Shown here: positions 52,201 through 59,952 of the stretch, piece by piece
Layout of the letters: the number at the start of each line of letters is the position of its first letter
How positions within the stretch are numbered: position 1 is the stretch's first letter
Source: Paenibacillus sp. FSL R5-0912
GTDB lineage: Bacteria; Bacillota; Bacilli; Paenibacillales; Paenibacillaceae
Reading direction: 5' to 3'
DNA length: 64,000 bases
Assembly: GCF_000758605.1 (NCBI RefSeq)
Contig: NZ_CP009282.1
Location: 186,001 to 250,000, forward strand
The notes under the pieces: model-generated
What the model was told of the DNA's origin: nothing
The model's input: only the letters and a program-made list of their open reading frames with translations
Databases searched by the model: none
Program-made: the position numbers and the translations under genes

Positions 52201-53401
52201 AGTTAAAGAAAATACTGATGGAACCCGTTCATCTATGACAGAAGTGACAGAGGCAATGATCTCTAAGGCATTGGACGATCCGGAATTTAAGAAGAATCCA
52301 GTAATCACTATTAAGGCAGATGAAAAAACGGCAACTCAAAGCAGTCGATTCCAGATAGATTTGAGTTCATTAACAAGCATTAATAATAACTCTAAGGAAG
52401 CTATACTTATAATAGAATCTTCATCCGGCAAGCTTCAGATTCCTGTGAATTCCTTATTTTCGGCTGTTGCCGGAACGATTAGTCCTGATCAGAAGGTCAT
52501 CATTACGGTTGCACAAGCGGCAAGCGAATACCAGGCCAAATGGACAGCTCAACTGGGCGGCTCTAGCAGTGTTATGTTGGGGAGACCTGTGGACTATGAG
52601 GTTAAACTGGTTGGGGGCGGCCCGGATCGTGTTATTTCCAGTTTCTCTGACTACGTAGGTCATATGATGAGTTTCAAGGTAGCCCAAGATGCAAACGCCG
52701 TTTATTCAGGCTTAACCTATGATCCGTTGACCCAGGTCTACGTTCCGGTTCCGACCACCTGGGAGTGGAAGGATGGAATTCTTCAGGTGACAATGAAGCG
52801 CAAAGGGAATTCTGTATATACCGTTGTCCAGAATCATGCCCAGTTTAATGATTTGAATAACAGCAATCCTTACAAAGACAGTATTTTAGCCTTAGCGAAC
52901 CGGAGCGTAATTAACGGTTATGCCGATGGGAGCTTCAAAGCGGAATCGGTTGTAACACGTGCTGAATTCGCCGCCATGCTTAATCGTGCTTTAGGTATTT
53001 TACCGAAACAGCAGGCTGCAAAAAGCTTCAAAGATGTTAAGGCTGAAGCCTGGTATGCATCGCAGGTAAATGCAGCTGTCGATGCTGCCCTGATTAACGG
53101 CTTTACGGATGGTACTTTCCGGCCAACTCAAGAAATTACGCATCAAGAGATGATTGTTATGCTGGTCAACGCATTGAAAAATGGTGAAATAAGCACAGGT
53201 GTAAATAAGTCCGCTAAGGCATCAGTTCCCGGGAATGTACCGGATTGGGCAAAACCTTATTATGTTATTGCCTTGGACCATGGGTTACTGCCGGCAAACG
53301 GTCCATTCCAATTCCAGACCGGGAAGAAAACGGAGCGCCAGGAAAGTGCATTGTTACTCTACAATTTGATGAAGGTATTGAAGCTTACGAATGAATTGTA
53401 A
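49208..53401 (+). CDS. Large SLH-anchored surface protein with propeller-like repeats
   Basis: The 1397-residue product has a signal peptide (about 1-30), two similar halves of beta-propeller type (about 35-330 and 335-620; compare LTDWILDEDAGYIYAIS with ITDWATTDNSPYIYAIV), beta domains to about 925, a Gly-rich hinge (about 929-981), a domain of about 200 residues, and three SLH repeats at the end (from about 1215: RSVINGYADGSFKAESVVTR, AALINGFTDGTFRPTQEITH). The SLH repeats bind cell-wall polymers. No catalytic motif is recognised, so an adhesive or scaffold role is likelier than an enzyme. It stands alone, with a terminator after it. Confidence 0.85.
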   Translation: MKKGKNVLVLLLVLLVMVNTLGVGAPAASADSSTASLELSLPANLTDWILDEDAGYIYAISSTENTLYFIRLSDLKIEKTLNVGSNPSYIARDGHSLQVVLSGATLIKTVDLSTQQVSDTIITTGMPDSVAATSNYLFYSTNSGQIYKYDKTTKENCLLLFDPSMYSDNLALAVDEVSSTLYVGQLTSYAGITAINAETGAKLSEDIDDDMEIGGSAYSIKHIFMDEHSVYFGGHQFNKQNLTETTGTYIRANDDYTYLESVILGISDAYVLTTQGVYDKKTYMPLSLFPTNQKFALLDSKGHAYIAGEANWYDNAKKITRMDITLPQSTTALFTSDAYSIGSDQAITDWATTDNSPYIYAIVASTNELVVINKSNMSVVQKIFIGSNPTAIKIFENKAYIIFKGENHITIVDLQEGILSQAAIAKITTKHYPLDVLPDHKNRILYDGGIFAGGVSVTSTVYTSVMDAVYNEKNAGIRNPDSYILDPDQEILYGADSFSLYKFDSQNFEMSERNDIQSGYYESKLLLDDNNLYLGGRRYDASKPSVLHGTYPERVIYARGNLVFSHSSVYDRDSFVKMSDLLMFVQHAYVDDDHTLFVSTGNRLYKFHSLEELQTVMNETRSPSNAVFVDEDLTAGRVKGYLYIEPPVNQDGITGYAAYYLDQNGTRLNRLGIYKKENLSNDSLFVFEVSNSYLPAEAAGIGVYPVIRSDNYGSDGTLGVHAMTPIYDAPSYLPVDFSVTDTNPDNSIFSGTVTWKSGIAELPGVRYSLYFIGEKGAIGEGLALVNGGEKSYSLTIPATNVPEEALALGIFIENDEFKSPFYSIGILEDKVTADIPVSSITVHKYQVKSDEIVVNNLAAGDIIRVYNEQLTNLLGYGIVEPNKTTVTITIVNLGNPGQKLRITRQTLDRIESMGTLVVIPAVIDDSKGETGGGGGTGGGGGTGGGGGTGGGGGTGGGGETGGGGETGGGGGTGGGGGTGGGGVSTAPVSADDAKIVTTVKENTDGTRSSMTEVTEAMISKALDDPEFKKNPVITIKADEKTATQSSRFQIDLSSLTSINNNSKEAILIIESSSGKLQIPVNSLFSAVAGTISPDQKVIITVAQAASEYQAKWTAQLGGSSSVMLGRPVDYEVKLVGGGPDRVISSFSDYVGHMMSFKVAQDANAVYSGLTYDPLTQVYVPVPTTWEWKDGILQVTMKRKGNSVYTVVQNHAQFNDLNNSNPYKDSILALANRSVINGYADGSFKAESVVTRAEFAAMLNRALGILPKQQAAKSFKDVKAEAWYASQVNAAVDAALINGFTDGTFRPTQEITHQEMIVMLVNALKNGEISTGVNKSAKASVPGNVPDWAKPYYVIALDHGLLPANGPFQFQTGKKTERQESALLLYNLMKVLKLTNEL
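51994..52152 (+). repeat. 15-bp minisatellite coding the Gly-rich hinge
   Basis: About ten copies of AACTGGCGGTGGTGG-like units (five residues, TGGGG or EGGGG with changes) run head to tail. Slipped pairing would change hinge length in steps of five residues without breaking the frame. Confidence 0.92.
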
Positions 53402-53453
53402 ATTCGGTGAATTGAAATTTTTTAAGCTTCCGCGCTTTATGGAGATCATAAAA

Positions 53454-53478
53454 AGGCACCTTTAGGGGTGTCTTTTTA
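53454..53478 (+). terminator. Terminator after the SLH protein
   Basis: AGGCACC and GGGTGTCT form a stem around TTTAG, followed by TTTTT. Confidence 0.82.
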
Positions 53479-53563
53479 ATTTCAAGTTTGAACGCCATCA
53501 TTCTCCCTAATATGATATATTTAATATTGAACTTTAATGCAGGGTCCGACGAAGGAGTACTAC

Positions 53564-54286
53564 ATGACACAATTTGTCTACAAGCAAATTATTGATGACC
53601 TCAAGATGAAGATTTTTGCGGGACGGTTTGCTGATATGAGATTGCCGGATGAGCGCAGCCTTAGTGAAACGTATCAGGTTAGCCGCAGTACCATTAAACG
53701 TGCGCTAACCAAGATGGAGAGTTACGGCATTATTTTCAAGAAACGCGGATCGGGAACCTTTATTAACCCGCTGTACATAAAAAATGATTCGATTTTTAAT
53801 TACGAAGGCTCTAATCTCGGGGTCTCCGACAACTTTCAAATGCATGGCAAGAAGCCGGAGATCAAGGTACTGAACTTCGAGGTTATCCGGCCCACGGAAG
53901 AGCTTCAGCGTGATTTGTTCCTGCAGCCTCATGATTTCGTATATAAGATTGTCCGCCTGCGCCTGTTTGATGAGGAGCCCTTTATGATTGAGACCGGATA
54001 TATTCCGATTAAAATCGTACAGGATCTCGATATGGCGATTATCGAAGGATCGATCTTTCATTATCTGGAGGAGTCGCGCAATCTGGCGGTTACCAAATCC
54101 TTTTTATCTATTTTTGCCGAGCCGTCATTGCCTAATGATCAGGAATTGCTCCACTTGAAGGAGAATGAGCCTGTTGGAATCATGGAAGGGATCTTCTTCC
54201 TGGATAACGGGACCCCGTTTGAATTCTCGCATATGCGGTTCCACTACAAATATCTGAAGTTCAATACGTTCGTATCGGTTCAATAA
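53564..54286 (+). CDS. GntR/HutC family transcriptional regulator with UTRA domain
   Basis: AAGGAG six bases before ATG 53564 (MTQFVYKQIIDDLKMKIFAG) sets the start; nine further codons are open upstream without a site. The 240-residue protein has a winged helix (about 1-70, LPDERSLSETYQVSRSTIKR and KKRGSGTFINP) and a UTRA sensor (about 90-235, ending GTPFEFSHMRFHYKYLKF). HutC-type GntR regulators usually answer to sugar phosphates or amino sugars. The phosphoketolase gene lies 310 bp downstream on the same strand, but a terminator and a separate promoter lie between, so it may control that gene in trans. Confidence 0.9.
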   Translation: MTQFVYKQIIDDLKMKIFAGRFADMRLPDERSLSETYQVSRSTIKRALTKMESYGIIFKKRGSGTFINPLYIKNDSIFNYEGSNLGVSDNFQMHGKKPEIKVLNFEVIRPTEELQRDLFLQPHDFVYKIVRLRLFDEEPFMIETGYIPIKIVQDLDMAIIEGSIFHYLEESRNLAVTKSFLSIFAEPSLPNDQELLHLKENEPVGIMEGIFFLDNGTPFEFSHMRFHYKYLKFNTFVSVQ

Positions 54287-54312
54287 GGGAACAACTGAAT
54301 AATGTCGCGAAA

Positions 54313-54337
54313 GGCCGGGATTGTATCCCGGTCTTTT
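54313..54337 (+). terminator. Terminator of the GntR-type gene
   Basis: GCCGGGA and TCCCGGT pair around TTGTA, followed by CTTTT. Confidence 0.85.
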
Positions 54338-54512
54338 GCGTCTGCTCCCGGAGAAAGAGCCGGCAACGAAGCTAGTGAATTCCGCCCCTGAAAACAAATA
54401 ACAAATACATACATAATTATAATAATAATGCTTATTTTATAATTAATTAGCTACGAATTTCATACTATGTTCAAAATTTCACAATATTGGACCGTATCAA
54501 TTGTTAAAAAGA

Positions 54513-54540
54513 TTGAATTTATTAAATGCAGGAGTATGAT
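54513..54540 (+). promoter_or_regulatory. Candidate phosphoketolase promoter
   Basis: TTGAAT (54513-54518) and TATGAT (54535-54540) are 16 bp apart, about 57 bp before the start codon. The very AT-rich stretch before it (54400-54500) could serve as an UP element. Confidence 0.5.
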
Positions 54541-54596
54541 GTAACTGTAGAAGTGATACATTCAAAATACAAAGAAAAGATTAGGGAGTGGAAGAC

Positions 54597-56981
54597 ATGG
54601 GATTATCAATCGCACAGGTGGATTATTCTTCTAAAACTTATTTGGCCAAGCTTGACGCCTACTGGCGCGCAACGAACTACATCTCCGTGGGTCAGCTCTA
54701 TTTGAAGGATAACCCGTTGTTAAGAGAACCTTTGAAGGATGCAGACGTAAAAGTGAAGCCGATCGGACACTGGGGTACCATCCCTGGGCAGAACTTTATC
54801 TATGCGCATCTGAACCGCGTAATTACTAAATATGATTTGGATATGTTCTATATTGAAGGTCCGGGCCACGGCGGTCAGGTTATGGTATCGAACTCCTATC
54901 TGGACGGAAGCTACACTGAGATCTACCCGCAGATCACTCAAGATATCCCTGGACTGAAGAAATTGTTCAAACAGTTCTCATTCCCGGGTGGAGTTGCTTC
55001 CCATGCTGCTCCAGAAACACCAGGATCGATTCATGAAGGCGGCGAACTGGGTTACTCCTTGTCTCACAGTGTGGGTGCAATTCTGGATAATCCGAACCTG
55101 ATCTCGGCAGTTGTTGTAGGTGATGGCGAAGCGGAAACCGGCCCGCTGGCGGCTTCCTGGTTCTCCAACCGGTTCATTAACCCGATTACAGATGGTGCGG
55201 TGCTGCCGATTCTGCATTTGAACGGCTTCAAGATCAGCAACCCGACCATTCTGTCCCGGATGTCCAGAGAAGAGTTAACGGCTTATTTTGCAGGAAATGG
55301 CTGGGAACCGTTCTTCGTGGAAGGTGAGAATCCTGATCTGATGCACCCGGAAATGGCTAAGGTTCTGGACACCATCATTGAGAAGATCGCAGCGATTCAG
55401 AAGAATGCCCGTGAAAATAACGACACCACACGCCCTGCATGGCCAATGCTGGTCTTCCGTACACCTAAAGGCTGGACTGGTCCGAAAGCGTGGGACGGCG
55501 TGCCAAATGAAGGCTCCTTCCGTGCTCATCAGGTGCCGATTCCGGTAGATCAGAAGAATATGAAGCATGCACCCGCATTGCTCGAATGGCTGAACAGCTA
55601 CAGACCTGAAGAATTATTTGATAAGAACGGCCGTTTGAACGCTGATCTGGCTGAGATCCTGCCTACTGGCGACAGACGTATGGGAATGAACCCTGTAACC
55701 AATGCCGGTAACCTGATCAAAGATCTGCACAAGCCGAATTTCCGCAACTATGCGCTGGATAATTCCGTACCAGGTCAAGTGGTTGCGCAAGATATGGCAG
55801 TACTGGGCAAATACCTGAAAGAGGTTGTAATGCTCAATGAAGAGAACCGCAACTTCAGAATTTTCGGACCGGATGAAACGATGTCAAACCGTCTGGGACC
55901 TGTTTTTGAAGTAACAAAACGCCAATGGATGGATTCCATCCAGGAACCTCAGGATGAATTCCTGGCTCCTTATGGCCGTGTAATTGATTCCCAACTATCC
56001 GAGCATCAGGCTGAAGGGTTGCTGGAAGGGTATGTATTAACTGGACGCCACGGTTTCTTTGCAAGCTATGAAGCTTTCCTGCGCGTTGTCGATTCAATGA
56101 TTACCCAGCACTTCAAATGGCTGCGCAAGGCTACGGATCAGACCTGGCGCGCAGATATCCCATCCTTGAACGTTATTGCCACATCAACCGTGTTCCAGCA
56201 GGATCATAACGGTTATACTCACCAGGATCCGGGTCTGCTGGGTCACCTGGCTGATAAGAAGCCTGAATTTATCCGTGAATATTTGCCAGCCGATGCCAAC
56301 TCCTTGCTGGCAGTCTTCGATACCATTCTGAACGACCGTCAGAAGATCAACCTGATTGTATCGTCCAAGCACCCGCGTCCGCAGTGGTTCTCGGCAGATG
56401 AAGCTCAGGAACTGGTGGACAAAGGCCTCAAAATCATTGACTGGGCAAGCACCGACAAGGGCGGAGAGCCGGATGTGGTTATTGCTTCGTCGGGTACAGA
56501 ACCAACGATGGAGAGCCTTGCTGCGATCTCGATCCTGCATGAGAAATTGCCTGAGCTGAAAATCCGCTATATCAACGTGGTAGACCTGCTGAAGCTGAGA
56601 AGCCAAAAGCTCGATCCGCGCGGCTTATCTGACGAGGAGTTTGATCAATTTTTCACAAAGGATAAACCGGTGATCTTCGCATTCCACGGCTATGAAGGCC
56701 TGATCAAAGACCTGTTCTTCGACCGCCACAACCATAACCTGCATGTACATGGATACCGCGAGAATGGCGACATCACTACACCATTCGATATGCGTGTGCT
56801 TAATCAGATGGACCGCTTCGACCTTACGAAGGAAGCCGTGCTGAGCTTGCCGGATGCCGGCCAATATCAGGCGATTGCTGATGAAATGGATGCCATGGTG
56901 AAGAAACATAACCAGTACATCCGTGAAGAAGGTATCGATCTTCCAGAGGTTGAGAACTGGGTATGGAAGGCTTTGAACTAA
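54597..56981 (+). CDS. xfp: Phosphoketolase (xylulose-5-phosphate/fructose-6-phosphate)
   Basis: AGGGAG eight bases before ATG 54597 ([20 protein letters not shown]) fits better than GTG 54588. The 794 residues cover the whole family: [33 protein letters not shown], the thiamine diphosphate site [19 protein letters not shown], the XFP motif [11 protein letters not shown] and the C-terminal [13 protein letters not shown]. The enzyme splits xylulose 5-phosphate (and usually fructose 6-phosphate) with phosphate to acetyl phosphate plus glyceraldehyde 3-phosphate or erythrose 4-phosphate. It gives a short route from pentoses of plant polymers to acetate and ATP, fitting this sugar-rich gene set. 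Confidence 0.97.
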   Translation: MGLSIAQVDYSSKTYLAKLDAYWRATNYISVGQLYLKDNPLLREPLKDADVKVKPIGHWGTIPGQNFIYAHLNRVITKYDLDMFYIEGPGHGGQVMVSNSYLDGSYTEIYPQITQDIPGLKKLFKQFSFPGGVASHAAPETPGSIHEGGELGYSLSHSVGAILDNPNLISAVVVGDGEAETGPLAASWFSNRFINPITDGAVLPILHLNGFKISNPTILSRMSREELTAYFAGNGWEPFFVEGENPDLMHPEMAKVLDTIIEKIAAIQKNARENNDTTRPAWPMLVFRTPKGWTGPKAWDGVPNEGSFRAHQVPIPVDQKNMKHAPALLEWLNSYRPEELFDKNGRLNADLAEILPTGDRRMGMNPVTNAGNLIKDLHKPNFRNYALDNSVPGQVVAQDMAVLGKYLKEVVMLNEENRNFRIFGPDETMSNRLGPVFEVTKRQWMDSIQEPQDEFLAPYGRVIDSQLSEHQAEGLLEGYVLTGRHGFFASYEAFLRVVDSMITQHFKWLRKATDQTWRADIPSLNVIATSTVFQQDHNGYTHQDPGLLGHLADKKPEFIREYLPADANSLLAVFDTILNDRQKINLIVSSKHPRPQWFSADEAQELVDKGLKIIDWASTDKGGEPDVVIASSGTEPTMESLAAISILHEKLPELKIRYINVVDLLKLRSQKLDPRGLSDEEFDQFFTKDKPVIFAFHGYEGLIKDLFFDRHNHNLHVHGYRENGDITTPFDMRVLNQMDRFDLTKEAVLSLPDAGQYQAIADEMDAMVKKHNQYIREEGIDLPEVENWVWKALN

Positions 56982-57022
56982 CTGTTATCTGATGTAAATA
57001 TATTATAGTAGGCTTTTACAAG

Positions 57023-57069
57023 GGAGTGCTCCGCAGGGTCATGCAAAATGGCTACGGGGCACTCCTTTT
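57023..57069 (+). terminator. Phosphoketolase terminator
   Basis: GGAGTGC (57023-57029) pairs with GCACTCC (57059-57065) and inner bases extend the stem; TTTT follows. It may also serve the converging gene on the other strand. Confidence 0.78.
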
Positions 57070-57100
57070 GCGCTGGGTAATGTGAAGCTGCCGACTATGC

Positions 57101-57964
57101 TTAAGTATGAGTATTTGTTTGTCTGAGTGAGGCCGGGAGAGAGTCGATTGTCTTCGGCGGCTCCGGCTGTAACGCCTTCTTCCGCTGCGGAGCAGCGAGT
57201 GCAGGGACGCCATTGCTGCCGTTCATCTCTAGCATGTGCTTCCAGTACCGCTTGGGCATCAGCGAGGAGCGCAGGCGGTCGTTGCGGCGTTCTTTGATCC
57301 CGATCGCATGATAAAAGCCTGTCCATAAGCGGCGATAGGCTTCTTCTGCTTCATCCGGCTCGGGTGCAAGCCATCCGCTAAGCGGTATGATAGCCTCCCG
57401 TCCGGGTTCGTGAATCAGCGCCGCCTCGTGGGTCTGATCGTAGATCATGAAGCTCTCATTCTGAAACCGGTCGCAGAAATGCTCCTGAATCACAGGGAGG
57501 ATGTATCCCTGCGGCTCAATGACAGCAGCCATGACCGGACCGTACACGGAGAAGCGGACAAATCCCAGATACAGGTGACCTTCCCGCCGAAGCTGCTGAA
57601 CGGCCTTCATTAGAGCATTAACCGTGTCATCGGCAAGCATGTTCATTACCTTGCGGCCATGCTTGAAGCCGAGATACAGGAAGTTCAGCAGCAGCAGCTC
57701 CTTCTCCGGCGTACATGACCAGAACCCCAGACGGACCAGTTCCTCGGCTTCAGGGCTGATCCGGAGCGGGATAGACTTCAGTACTCTCCCCGCTTTGGCG
57801 TGGTCGGTTTCGATCCACTTCGATTCCAGCAGCAGGCCTTGCTCCTGACCTTCTGAATGAACAGCAAGCGGAATCTCCCTCCAGGTATAGCTCTCAAAAA
57901 CACAGCATAGTAAACCTTCAAAGCTGCCATCATAGGTATAAGCCAGAGCGGACGGCTTGAACAT
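57101..57964 (-). CDS. TIGR03915-type putative DNA-metabolism protein, partner of the radical SAM gene
   Basis: The start MFKPSALAYTYDGSFEGLLC shares one base with the stop of the radical SAM gene (TGATG). The 287-residue protein fits the TIGR03915 family (DUF4130 domain, about 90-250, with NFLYLGFKHGR, LRREGHLYLGFVRFSVYGPV and VIQEHFCDRFQNESFMIYD). These proteins nearly always follow a TIGR03916 radical SAM gene and are thought to bind damaged DNA or deliver the substrate. The C-terminal 45 residues are rich in Pro and basic residues and look disordered. No catalytic residues are known. It should be induced with its partner from the SOS-type promoter at 59311. Confidence 0.88.
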   Translation of the reverse strand: MFKPSALAYTYDGSFEGLLCCVFESYTWREIPLAVHSEGQEQGLLLESKWIETDHAKAGRVLKSIPLRISPEAEELVRLGFWSCTPEKELLLLNFLYLGFKHGRKVMNMLADDTVNALMKAVQQLRREGHLYLGFVRFSVYGPVMAAVIEPQGYILPVIQEHFCDRFQNESFMIYDQTHEAALIHEPGREAIIPLSGWLAPEPDEAEEAYRRLWTGFYHAIGIKERRNDRLRSSLMPKRYWKHMLEMNGSNGVPALAAPQRKKALQPEPPKTIDSLPASLRQTNTHT

Positions 57965-59286
57965 CAGGCTTCCGCTCCTTTCTTGAACCCGGCCCATCTT
58001 TCTGCTGCCGGCAGGGCTGCCAGGTTATGGTCCTCGAACAGCGTCATCTGCTCGTATTGCGGGGGCTGAAAAGGGGCCAGCTGTTGGCCGGACATTAGTG
58101 AACGAAGCAGCGTATGTTCACTGACTTTCAGCCCTTCCAACGGTCTGCCTTTGCAGGTGATGAAGAATTGGGCACGCTTGAGCACGACACCCAGCTTCTT
58201 GAGTGCCTGGAAATCCAGTGTTCCTGCCCGTCTTGCCTTGACTATCCGCTGTGCGCTCCTTACGCCGATACCGGGTACACGCAGCAGCATTTCATATGGT
58301 GCGCGGTTGATCTCAACCGGGAACTGCTCCCGGTGGTTAACGGCCCAGCTACATTTCGGATCAAGCAGCGGATTGAAGTTGGGGACTGCTTCATCCAATA
58401 ATTCGTTCGCCTGGAAGCCGTAGAAGCGCAGCAGCCAATCGGCCTGATAGAGCCGGTGCTCGCGCAGCAGCGGGGGTTTGGTGTCCAGCGAAGGCAGCAG
58501 CGAATCCTCGATCACCGGGGTGTAGGCAGAGAAGAACACGCGTTTCAGTGCGTACTTCCGGTATAGGCCTTCCGTCAGATTTAGAATCTGGTAATCCGTA
58601 TCGGGCGAGGCGCCAACAATCATCTGCGTGCTCTGGCCGGCGGGAGCGAAGCGGGGAGCGTGATTATATTTGACGATATCTGAGCGGTTCTCCTTGATCT
58701 TATCTTTAATCAGTCCCATCGGCTTCAGGATGGAAATCTTGCTCTTATCGGGAGCGAGTACCCCAAGACTCTCCTGCGAGGGCAGCTCGATATTGACGCT
58801 CATGCGGTCAGCAAGCAGTCCGAGTCTGGACAGCAGGGCGTCGTCAGCTCCAGGAATCGCTTTTACATGAATATAGCCGTTGAAATGGTACACATTCCGC
58901 AGCAGCTCCAGCGCTGCTATCAGTTGCTCGGTTGTATAATCCGGATTGCGCATAATCCCTGAGCTGAGGAATAGTCCTTCTATATAGTTGCGGCGGTAGA
59001 ATTGCATGGTAAGGTCCGCGATCTCTTCGGGTGTAAAAGCCGCTCGGCGGACGGGATTGGATTTGCGGTTAATGCAGTAGGCACAATCATATACACAGGC
59101 ATTGGTCATAAGTACCTTCAGCAGCGAAATGCAGCGTCCGTCCGCCGCGAAGCTGTGGCAGATGCCCACTGCAGCAGTACTGCCCAAACTTCCGGCCTGG
59201 CCTTTGCGGTCTGAACCGCTTGAAGTGCAGGCTACATCATATTTGGCTGAAGCGGTTAGAATCTCAAGTTTCTCCATAACATCCAC
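57964..59286 (-). CDS. TIGR03916-type putative DNA modification/repair radical SAM protein
   Basis: The promoter at 59311-59339 puts the transcript start close to ATG 59304, so I prefer GTG 59286, nine bases after GAGGGGG (440 residues; GTG 59292 and ATG 59277 are also possible). The iron-sulfur motif is C-x3-C-x2-C in NACVYDCAYC (about residue 70). A radical SAM barrel of about 300 residues is followed by a helix-hairpin-helix near 335-360 (RVPGIGVRSAQRIVKARRAG), a non-specific DNA-binding motif. The family is widespread in bacteria, linked to DNA repair by context, with no proven reaction. The SOS box upstream supports a repair role here. Confidence 0.92.
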   Translation of the reverse strand: MDVMEKLEILTASAKYDVACTSSGSDRKGQAGSLGSTAAVGICHSFAADGRCISLLKVLMTNACVYDCAYCINRKSNPVRRAAFTPEEIADLTMQFYRRNYIEGLFLSSGIMRNPDYTTEQLIAALELLRNVYHFNGYIHVKAIPGADDALLSRLGLLADRMSVNIELPSQESLGVLAPDKSKISILKPMGLIKDKIKENRSDIVKYNHAPRFAPAGQSTQMIVGASPDTDYQILNLTEGLYRKYALKRVFFSAYTPVIEDSLLPSLDTKPPLLREHRLYQADWLLRFYGFQANELLDEAVPNFNPLLDPKCSWAVNHREQFPVEINRAPYEMLLRVPGIGVRSAQRIVKARRAGTLDFQALKKLGVVLKRAQFFITCKGRPLEGLKVSEHTLLRSLMSGQQLAPFQPPQYEQMTLFEDHNLAALPAAERWAGFKKGAEA

Positions 59287-59310
59287 GATCACAAACCCCC
59301 TCATAGAGGA

Positions 59311-59339
59311 AGTATATACCGAACACGTGTTCTTGTCAA
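59311..59339 (-). promoter_or_regulatory. Sigma-A promoter with LexA (SOS) box for the radical SAM operon
   Basis: Read on the minus strand: TTGACA (59339-59334), 17-bp spacer, TATACT (59316-59311). The spacer contains CGAACACGTGTTCT on the plus strand (59320-59333), which matches the Bacillus LexA/DinR box CGAAC-N4-GTTCG except for the last base. LexA bound here would cover both promoter boxes, so the two genes should be switched on by DNA damage. Confidence 0.83.
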
Positions 59340-59471
59340 AAGGCTTCGCTATGTACGTGTTACCCGGTCAGAATGTATGCGTATTCCTTAATATGCTATA
59401 ATAGTTTTTAATGGTTCATAGCATTTAGAACTGTACTGTTTCTGAAAATAGGGTTAGGGGTGTTGCTGGGA

Positions 59472-59663
59472 ATGAGAGGATACAACATTTGGCGGCCAAT
59501 CATGCTGATTGCAGTTGCGTTGCTTACGAGAACCTTGGTTTCAAGTATTTGTCTGATGTTTGGGATGTCGCAGGAATCGGCAAGCAGCGTCGCCATGCTT
59601 GGTATGGTTGTTGCCGCTCTTGTGATGTATAACCGTATGATGAAGAGCCGCCGCCGCAAATAA
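59472..59663 (+). CDS. Small two-span membrane protein
   Basis: From ATG 59472 the product has 63 residues: MRGYNIWRPIMLIAVALLTR, a short link, then MSQESASSVAMLGMVVAALVMYNRM and the basic end MKSRRRK (GTG 59460 in frame adds four residues). Two helices with a charged tail suggest an inner-membrane protein with the tail inside the cell. The ribosome site (TAGGGG) is 12 bases from this ATG, rather far. I know no function. A terminator follows at 59718, so it is a one-gene unit, transcribed away from the radical SAM genes. Confidence 0.7.
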   Translation: MRGYNIWRPIMLIAVALLTRTLVSSICLMFGMSQESASSVAMLGMVVAALVMYNRMMKSRRRK

Positions 59664-59717
59664 ATAGAAGATCCGTAAGTTCCCCGGGTGAAACGAATCG
59701 TATGCGAGAACATTTGA

Positions 59718-59741
59718 AGACACCCGTATGGTGTCTTTTTT
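59718..59741 (+). terminator. Terminator after the small membrane protein
   Basis: GACACC and GGTGTC pair around CGTAT, followed by six T. Confidence 0.88.
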
Positions 59742-59952
59742 ATTTAAGAGGGGTTCCGGGCGAAGAGAATAAGGCTGCCCGGTTTTGCTTTTTAAGCTGC
59801 AGAGCTTGTATATTAGGGCTGTAGCTTTTATTCTTAGAAGGTTATGTTATATAAATAACAACAAAGGTTCAAGATATCGTGAATCCCGTAAGGGAGGATG
59901 CTATCTATAGAATCAATACACGTTGGGAAACGAACAAACAGGAGGAAGCCAA

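Noticed and set aside
51832-52308. Minus-strand proline-rich frame opposite the Gly repeat
   Set aside because: It is the mirror of the GGT/GGC minisatellite and has no ribosome site.
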